DNA of 11,013 nt, taken from positions 1 to 11,013 of the forward strand of contig JAERML010000018.1 in NCBI GenBank assembly GCA_016844425.1, in the 5' to 3' direction. A program made the translations under genes and the position numbers. The DNA is from Bacteroidota bacterium. Its GTDB lineage: Bacteria; Bacteroidota; UBA10030; UBA6906. Positions 6,724-11,013 of this stretch are shown here, piece after piece; position 1 is the first letter of the stretch, and each line of letters starts with the position of its first letter. The notes below the pieces were generated by a model. That model did not search any database, was not told the origin of the DNA, and worked only from the letters and a program-made list of their open reading frames with translations.

Positions 6724-7587
6724 TTATTTTTCTTCAAGAGGATAAAGCGTGAGCGTGCCATTGCCTCCCTGGCCGTCATTGCAGAGAATGAGCGTGAGGT
6801 CCGGAGCGAATGCAATCCCTTCCGGTTGACTGTTCACCTTTTTGGGGATCTCTGCCTGCGCGAGAATCTTCCCGTCCTTTCCAAGCTCAACGACGCACTC
6901 ACCGTCAGCGCTAATAATGAAGAACGTACCGGAGGTTGGATGCTTTGCGATGCCTGACGGATGGAACCCGCCTTTGTGTGACTTCTTCGCAACCGCGTCA
7001 AGAGGAATCAGGAAGCGCGGTTGCTCTTCCAGCCTCTTCGTAGAAAGAGGAAACGCATAGATAGCCTTCTTGCCCTGATACTCCTTGCCGGGACTCGCTT
7101 TGCATGCAAGGAGGAGCGCGTTTGTTTCCGGATCGTACTCCAAACCTTCAACATCGTTCTTCATGCTCAGCGGAGTTTTGTACTGCGTGAACAACATCCT
7201 GTCTCCTGCCTTACCCTCACGAAACTCGAAGATAGTACCGTTGCTTGCTACCATGTAGATCGTGTCCTTTTTCACGGCGATCCCCTCGAAGTCTTCCTGC
7301 ACCCCGAAGTTGCCGATGCTAAATTGCTTGACAATCTGGCCACGGCTGTAGTCCAACTGGTAGACGACCCCACGTTCGTCATCATGGGTGAACAAACGCC
7401 CATCGCTAGTCATTGCCAGGCCAGACGCCTCGCTGATACGCTTGGGGAGTCTGAACTGCTTCGGCTGTTTGTCTTGAAGATTGTACCTGGAAAGCCAGGA
7501 TTGTGAAGCCTTTGGTTTTTGTGCACTCACGTCGCACGAAACACCAACCAAGACGGAAAAAAGGTAAACAACAAATGTCTTCATCAT
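6724..7587 (-). CDS. Secreted SdiA-regulated-type beta-propeller protein
   Basis: A protein of 287 residues from the ATG at 7585-7587 (a second ATG follows directly). A longer frame from 7653 would run 62 bases into sixA and hide the signal peptide, so it is rejected. Residues 1-22 form a signal peptide (TFVVYLFSVLVGVSCDVSA) with a likely VSA-Q cleavage; the Cys at 18 lacks a good lipobox. The mature part shows at least five propeller-like repeats, each with an acidic or small residue, Gly and Ile/Leu: EASGLAMTSDGRL, EDFEGIAVKKDTIY, NDVEGLEYDPETNAL, FHPSGIAKHPTSGTF and QPEGIAFAPDLTL. This pattern is that of the SdiA-regulated / phytase-like propeller group. The family has no agreed activity; export is well supported, the substrate is not. 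It starts 4 bases after the sixA stop without a clear Shine-Dalgarno sequence, so it probably is the last gene of the ppx operon. Confidence 0.8.
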   Translation of the reverse strand: MMKTFVVYLFSVLVGVSCDVSAQKPKASQSWLSRYNLQDKQPKQFRLPKRISEASGLAMTSDGRLFTHDDERGVVYQLDYSRGQIVKQFSIGNFGVQEDFEGIAVKKDTIYMVASNGTIFEFREGKAGDRMLFTQYKTPLSMKNDVEGLEYDPETNALLLACKASPGKEYQGKKAIYAFPLSTKRLEEQPRFLIPLDAVAKKSHKGGFHPSGIAKHPTSGTFFIISADGECVVELGKDGKILAQAEIPKKVNSQPEGIAFAPDLTLILCNDGQGGNGTLTLYPLEEK

Positions 7588-7591
7588 ATTT

Positions 7592-8095
7592 CTATTGTAT
7601 GCGGACAAGTTGGGCAGGAGTGAGTAGCCACTCCAGTGTTGCACACCGGCCATAGCGCAGGGTATCCACCATCAGCTTGCACAGGCCACCCTTCTTCATA
7701 GTGATGGAGAGGTTTTGATCTCCGGACACAAGCGCAGAAATGAAGCTGCTCATCCATGGCTCATGACCCACAAGGAGGACGCTGGCAACGGCAGCATAGT
7801 TTGTGGTGAGCTGCTCGACAAGCTGTTCGGGGTCGCCCCCAACGGCAAGGTGGTCGCTAAATTCAAGACTCTTTTCCGCGCCAAAAACCCTCGTCACAAT
7901 CTCCGCCGTTTGCCTCGCCCGCGTGTACGGACTTGAGAGGATAACATCAAATGAGATGTCGAGGGCAAGCATGCCCTCCGCTATGCTACGCATCTTCCTG
8001 GCCCCTTTTCTCGTCAGAGGACGTTTGCTATCATCCTCGTAACCTGCCCCGCCCCGATTCTCTGCAATAGCATGTCTAAGTAAATACAATTCCAT
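7592..8095 (-). CDS. sixA: SixA-type phosphohistidine phosphatase (histidine phosphatase superfamily)
   Basis: A 167-residue member of the branch-2-like, small histidine phosphatase group, close to the length of E. coli SixA (about 160). The catalytic RHG-type motif is LYLLRHAIAE with nucleophile H8 and R7. Then come SSPYTRARQTAEI (the conserved Arg pair near 59-61) and VLLVGHEPWM with the second His at 111. SixA removes phosphate from phosphohistidine, as on HPt domains or PTS proteins; the physiological target here is unknown. The ATG at 8093-8095 directly opens the conserved strand and has AGGA 7 bases upstream. An upstream in-frame start at 8176 would overlap the CHAD gene by 40 bases and add a non-conserved, His-rich extension, so it is rejected. 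The 41-base gap to the CHAD gene and 4 bases to the propeller gene support one transcript. Confidence 0.92.
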   Translation of the reverse strand: MELYLLRHAIAENRGGAGYEDDSKRPLTRKGARKMRSIAEGMLALDISFDVILSSPYTRARQTAEIVTRVFGAEKSLEFSDHLAVGGDPEQLVEQLTTNYAAVASVLLVGHEPWMSSFISALVSGDQNLSITMKKGGLCKLMVDTLRYGRCATLEWLLTPAQLVRIQ

Positions 8096-8136
8096 TGGTA
8101 CGTCCTGATGATGGTGTTGCCAGGTCTGCGGTTCGC

Positions 8137-9066
8137 CTACCCTGCCAGTCTGGTTGCGTTCGGACCGGAATCCCAAAATGTGTAGAGATCATCTACCGAT
8201 TGCATGAACAACGCGACGAGCTCCTCATGCTGGCGGGAGAGTTCCTGGTGCACGCGCAGAAGGTTCTCCCGTGACGGCTTTCTGCGGCGGAGTGCATATG
8301 TATTGAGCCATGCCGACAGCACTTCATTATCCTGAATGTTCCCCATCTTTACCTGGTATGTATTCATTGCTTTCAATCGGCGTTCGCTCATACCGATGAG
8401 CAGGGGCTGTAGCGCCTCCACCTGGTACCGGAACTTCTTGAACGCGAGCCGAAGCCGGTGAATCGTCGCAGTCCGCCCCGGGTCGACTCTGCAGCGAAGG
8501 TCGACCGCGCGGGCAAACGACGCCGCAACCGCACCGACCACGGCAGACCGGGCCGCGCGTTCCACCGACGGGTTCTTGAGAAGCGTACCCAAACCTCCCA
8601 TACTTTGCCCGATGCGGACACCCATTGGCCCCACACGGACTTTTCTGAGCTGTACATCAATTCGTTTGAGAAGCCGCTTTTCGCGCAAGAGGAGCACAGC
8701 AAGGAACGCTTCCAGCTCGGGATAGTCCGGACGCATCGCTTCCAATCGCTTGCGTTGGACCTGCAGGTCGCGCAATGCACCGAGCATCTTGAACCTCTTC
8801 CGCAGAGTCTGCCGGACTTTCTTCAGCCCTTCGTCTTCCGTGACTGTCATGAAGACGTCGATGGTCGAGATTAGACGGCGGGATGCAACGCGCAGATCAT
8901 GTACCGCCCGTTCCGAGCATCGTGTCTGGCATCGCTGCAATTCGCTGGTGTATCTCGCCCATCGCTCTTCAAGCGAACGCACGAGGAGAGCATGCAGATC
9001 CATTGCGGCGGGGTGAGTGCTACCACCGTTGTCACGGGATGGCGTATGAACCAACAACTCGATCAT
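8137..9066 (-). CDS. Stand-alone CHAD-domain protein (polyphosphate-binding fold)
   Basis: A 309-residue, highly basic, helical protein consisting almost entirely of a CHAD domain. The two hallmark helices are AVHDLRVASRRLISTIDVF and IHRLRLAFKKFRYQVEALQP; MGNIQDNEVLSAWL is the conserved C-terminal element. CHAD domains are known to bind inorganic polyphosphate through their many Arg and Lys side chains and occur beside polyphosphate enzymes, often fused to or near CYTH domains; no CYTH part is present here. I chose the ATG at 9064-9066, 4 bases after the ppx stop. A TTG at 9081 would add five residues and overlap ppx by 11 bases, and an ATG at 9003 is a later possibility. The neighbours ppx and sixA fit a role in polyphosphate handling. 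The precise role, for example scaffold or localiser, is inference. Confidence 0.9.
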   Translation of the reverse strand: MIELLVHTPSRDNGGSTHPAAMDLHALLVRSLEERWARYTSELQRCQTRCSERAVHDLRVASRRLISTIDVFMTVTEDEGLKKVRQTLRKRFKMLGALRDLQVQRKRLEAMRPDYPELEAFLAVLLLREKRLLKRIDVQLRKVRVGPMGVRIGQSMGGLGTLLKNPSVERAARSAVVGAVAASFARAVDLRCRVDPGRTATIHRLRLAFKKFRYQVEALQPLLIGMSERRLKAMNTYQVKMGNIQDNEVLSAWLNTYALRRRKPSRENLLRVHQELSRQHEELVALFMQSVDDLYTFWDSGPNATRLAG

Positions 9067-9070
9067 CGCC

Positions 9071-10582
9071 TCACTCTTCAATAGTGAACTTGACGCTGAA
9101 GACCTCTTCGAACATCGCCGATTTCTTCACTAGCGCCCATCGTTCCAGCAACAGGTCCCCATCGCCTCTAAGCTTCAGTGTGAACTTCGGCTTCTTATAC
9201 TCCACTTCAAAGTCCTGAACTTTGGAAGCATGCTCGTTATCCATCGCATCCGCAAGTCGGACAAGCGCGGCAAGTTTGCTGACAATGACGCGCTCTTTCG
9301 AAGAAAGAAGGCTGTAGGCCTCATGCTGTGGCTTCGGCATGGATTTCCTGTGGTATCGCGCCACGTTTGCCACAATTGCCATCTGCGATTCAGTGAGACC
9401 GATGACGGGCGTTGCCATCAGGAGGTACTGCGTATGTTTGTGGTGGTCGGTCACGTTGATGAATGTTCCGATGTCATGCAGCAGCGCGGCAACTTCGAGG
9501 AGCAGGCGGTGTTCGAGGCTCAGGTTGTGCAGATTCTTTGTCTCATCAAACAGTCGTACTGCAAATCTCGCCGTTTCTATTCCATGTTGCTCGTCGAAGA
9601 GATACTTACGACCAAGCTGCGTTGCGGAGGTGATCACCTGGTCACGGCGGAGATGTTTCTTTTCGCCATACAGCTCCTGCACCATGTCGAGGAGCAACCC
9701 ATCTTTGAGACCCACATTGGGAATGAGTATTTCTTCCACGTCCGCCTGACGGACAATCTTCTGCAGCACAATGGACGCCGGAACGATTACGTCCGCCCGG
9801 TCGGGGCGGAGCCGGAGCTCCTGGACCCGTTCTTCGAATGTCATGCCCTGGAGCTTCTTCACCAAAGCATCCAATTCTTCGGCCGAGATGACGGAGTTCT
9901 TGTCCTTGGCAAACAACTCCTTCCGTAGCTCACCCAATGATTCGATATTTCCACCGGTCCCAACACAAATGTCGATCTTCTTGTTGCCGATCTCCTTCCT
10001 GATTCTTTTTTGGGTGGCATCCACATATTCCCGCATCAACTGGTTGAAGTGCCGCTCGCCGTGCTTCTTCTCCTCCAACACCTGCAGAAGCCTGACAGTC
10101 CCCATTTTGAAGCTCTCTGTGGCGATGATGTTTCCGTCGGATGTGAGTGTAATCTCTGCGCTCCCGCCACCGATATCCACAAGCATCGCCGTCTTGTTCT
10201 TCAGATTGACTTTCTCTGCGACAGCGACGTGAATCAGACGCGCTTCTTCCTCGGTTCCGATCACTTCGAGTTCGATCCCCGATGCCTGACTGACGCGGTC
10301 AATAAATAGCTCCTTGTTCAGTGCTTCACGCGTTGCACTGGTTGCAACTGCCCGCGTCCACTTCACTCCGTGCCTGTCAATAAGCTCCTTGAAACGGACA
10401 AAGGCCTCCGTCGCACGATCAATGGTCTCTTCGGAGAGAGATCCCTTCGTAAAGACATCCTGCCCGAGGCGGACGGGGTCACGCAGGTTTTCCACGATGG
10501 TGATCTTCTGCTCTCCATCCACGTTGCCGATGAGAAGCCTCATGGCATTCGAGCCGACATCTATTGCTGCAAGCGCTGGCAT
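9071..10582 (-). CDS. ppx: Ppx/GppA exopolyphosphatase with C-terminal HD domain
   Basis: A 503-residue protein, the length of E. coli Ppx/GppA-type enzymes. It has the ASKHA actin-like fold: AIDVGSNAMRL (residues 6-16), a catalytic-region motif VIGTEEEARL (107-116), and LVDIGGGSAEIT (134-145). From about residue 315 an HD-like domain follows: ALLHDIG (H369, D370), DHHKHTQYLL and VRLADAMDNEH. This enzyme class cleaves terminal phosphate from long-chain polyphosphate and/or (p)ppGpp-type pppGpp; sequence alone does not separate Ppx from GppA. The start ATG (10580-10582) begins the conserved N-terminus; no Shine-Dalgarno sequence is visible. A sigma70-like promoter lies upstream, so ppx probably opens an operon with the CHAD gene, sixA and the propeller gene. 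Confidence 0.95.
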   Translation of the reverse strand: MPALAAIDVGSNAMRLLIGNVDGEQKITIVENLRDPVRLGQDVFTKGSLSEETIDRATEAFVRFKELIDRHGVKWTRAVATSATREALNKELFIDRVSQASGIELEVIGTEEEARLIHVAVAEKVNLKNKTAMLVDIGGGSAEITLTSDGNIIATESFKMGTVRLLQVLEEKKHGERHFNQLMREYVDATQKRIRKEIGNKKIDICVGTGGNIESLGELRKELFAKDKNSVISAEELDALVKKLQGMTFEERVQELRLRPDRADVIVPASIVLQKIVRQADVEEILIPNVGLKDGLLLDMVQELYGEKKHLRRDQVITSATQLGRKYLFDEQHGIETARFAVRLFDETKNLHNLSLEHRLLLEVAALLHDIGTFINVTDHHKHTQYLLMATPVIGLTESQMAIVANVARYHRKSMPKPQHEAYSLLSSKERVIVSKLAALVRLADAMDNEHASKVQDFEVEYKKPKFTLKLRGDGDLLLERWALVKKSAMFEEVFSVKFTIEE

Positions 10583-10644
10583 AGTAAAGGCTATTTCAGG
10601 AAGGAACTGCCCCCGGCGTGAAAAGTCGCTCCGGATGGTAGAGC

Positions 10645-10673
10645 AATATAGAAAGATGGAGGAACTTATTCAA
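10645..10673 (-). promoter_or_regulatory. Predicted sigma70-like promoter of the ppx operon
   Basis: On the minus strand TTGAAT (10668-10673) and TATATT (10645-10650) are separated by exactly 17 bases. Initiation near 10638 would leave a leader of about 56 bases before the ppx ATG. The bases immediately upstream of the -10 element (TTTC) are the same as in the moxR promoter. Predicted from sequence only. Confidence 0.55.
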
Positions 10674-10691
10674 AGAGCGGTAATCAGAACA

Positions 10692-10703
10692 CGGTTCGAA
10701 CCG
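10692..10703. promoter_or_regulatory. 12-base perfect palindrome upstream of the ppx promoter
   Basis: CGGTTCGAACCG is a perfect 12-base palindrome centred about 25 bases upstream of the predicted -35 element of ppx, between moaA and ppx. It is flanked by an outer inverted pair, GGTAA (10679-10683) and TTACC (10705-10709). The place suits an operator for a dimeric regulator, possibly phosphate- or stress-linked. No regulator gene is visible in the window and function is unproven. Confidence 0.35.
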
Positions 10704-10763
10704 CTTACCTTTGGTGCGCCATCAAGAAGCCCCATACCCACTCTCAATCATTGATTCACTCAT

Positions 10764-11013
10764 CTATCCACCAATTTGATTCATAGTCCGCGCGAGTCTT
10801 TCAAAGCCAGGACGGTTAATGAGGTGGCCCTCCTCTTTGTTCCGCACCGCATCCATGAGAACGATCGCAATATCTTCGTCCGTAGCCTCTCCCCGAAGCA
10901 ACGTCCGGAGGTTGGTCTCGTGTAGTGAGAAGAGGCACGTGCGGAATTTCCCATCTGCAGTCAGTCGCACACGATCACAGTCAGCACAGAAAGGATGGCT
11001 CACAGCACTAATG
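10764..11013 (-). CDS. moaA: MoaA, GTP 3',8-cyclase C-terminal end (5' part outside window)
   Basis: Only the last 82 codons and the stop are inside the window. The frame is open to the right edge; the GTG at 11001-11003 is an internal Val codon, not the start. MoaA is a radical-SAM enzyme that starts molybdenum cofactor synthesis by rearranging GTP to 3',8-cyclo-7,8-dihydro-GTP, which MoaC uses. The visible part carries the second [4Fe-4S] cluster motif, CADCDRVRLTADGKFRTC, with the CxxCx13C spacing that binds the substrate-side cluster. It is preceded by ISAVSHPF as in the family. The protein ends in MNQIGG, the C-terminal double glycine needed for activity. The separation from ppx (181 bases with its own promoter) suggests it belongs to a different transcription unit, perhaps with other moa genes to the right. 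Confidence 0.95.
   Translation of the reverse strand, partial: ISAVSHPFCADCDRVRLTADGKFRTCLFSLHETNLRTLLRGEATDEDIAIVLMDAVRNKEEGHLINRPGFERLARTMNQIGG

Noticed and set aside
7588..7653. Upstream extension of the propeller gene to an ATG at 7653
   Set aside because: It would overlap sixA by 62 bases and place the signal peptide internally.
9230..9928. Plus-strand open frame of 232 codons
   Set aside because: Antisense to ppx; no recognisable domain, signal or ribosome binding site.
10640..10730. Possible tRNA because of GGTTCGAACC, which resembles a T-arm
   Set aside because: No matching acceptor, D or anticodon stems can be built around it on either strand; the palindrome explains the similarity.
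10741..10763. Possible terminator after moaA (AATCA/TGATT inverted pair)
   Set aside because: The stem is only 5 A/T-rich pairs with a 1-base centre and no U-run.

Overview
All confident genes lie on the minus strand, so transcription runs from the right edge of the window to the left. The base composition is moderate (roughly 50% G+C by eye). The order moxR, DUF58, DUF4381-like, batA, batB, batC, batD is typical of the Bacteroidetes/Chlorobi/Ignavibacteria side of the FCB superphylum. Several start sites do carry a GGAGG-type ribosome binding site and the best promoter candidates look sigma70-like, so I would lean to an Ignavibacteria/Chlorobi-like or deep-branching Bacteroidota lineage. That placement is inference, not proof.

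Right edge (10764-11013): the 3' end of moaA, a molybdenum cofactor biosynthesis radical-SAM enzyme, with its second iron-sulfur cluster motif and the C-terminal Gly-Gly. A 181-base gap follows, holding a 12-base perfect palindrome and a sigma70-like promoter (TTGAAT, 17 bases, TATATT).

Phosphate-themed operon (6724-10582): a Ppx/GppA exopolyphosphatase with a C-terminal HD domain, a stand-alone CHAD-domain protein (a polyphosphate-binding fold), a SixA-type phosphohistidine phosphatase, and a secreted SdiA-regulated-type beta-propeller protein. Gaps between these genes are 4 to 41 bases, so they are probably co-transcribed. The set suggests handling of polyphosphate and of phosphohistidine; the role of the exported propeller is open.

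Bat operon (1-6583): a second promoter of almost the same design (TTGATT, 17 bases, TATATT) precedes moxR, an AAA+ ATPase. Then come a DUF58 protein, a membrane protein with a BatD-like N-terminal domain and a DUF4381-like cytoplasmic tail, the two membrane-anchored von Willebrand factor A proteins BatA and BatB, the TPR protein BatC with a long glutamine-rich stretch, and the first half of BatD, which runs off the left edge. From DUF58 to batD every junction overlaps by 1 to 14 bases, indicating strong translational coupling. In the MoxR/VWA model the ATPase acts on MIDAS-bearing VWA proteins at the membrane, while BatC and BatD provide periplasmic interaction surfaces. The family was linked to aerotolerance in Bacteroides and to stress fitness elsewhere, but its molecular job remains poorly defined.

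I see no mobile elements, CRISPR arrays, tRNA or rRNA genes. No gene-free stretch exceeds 181 bases. The window is mostly conventional; the items most worth a second look are the ppx-CHAD-sixA-propeller operon, the apparent BatD-like domain in the DUF4381-type protein, and the shared promoter and palindrome elements.
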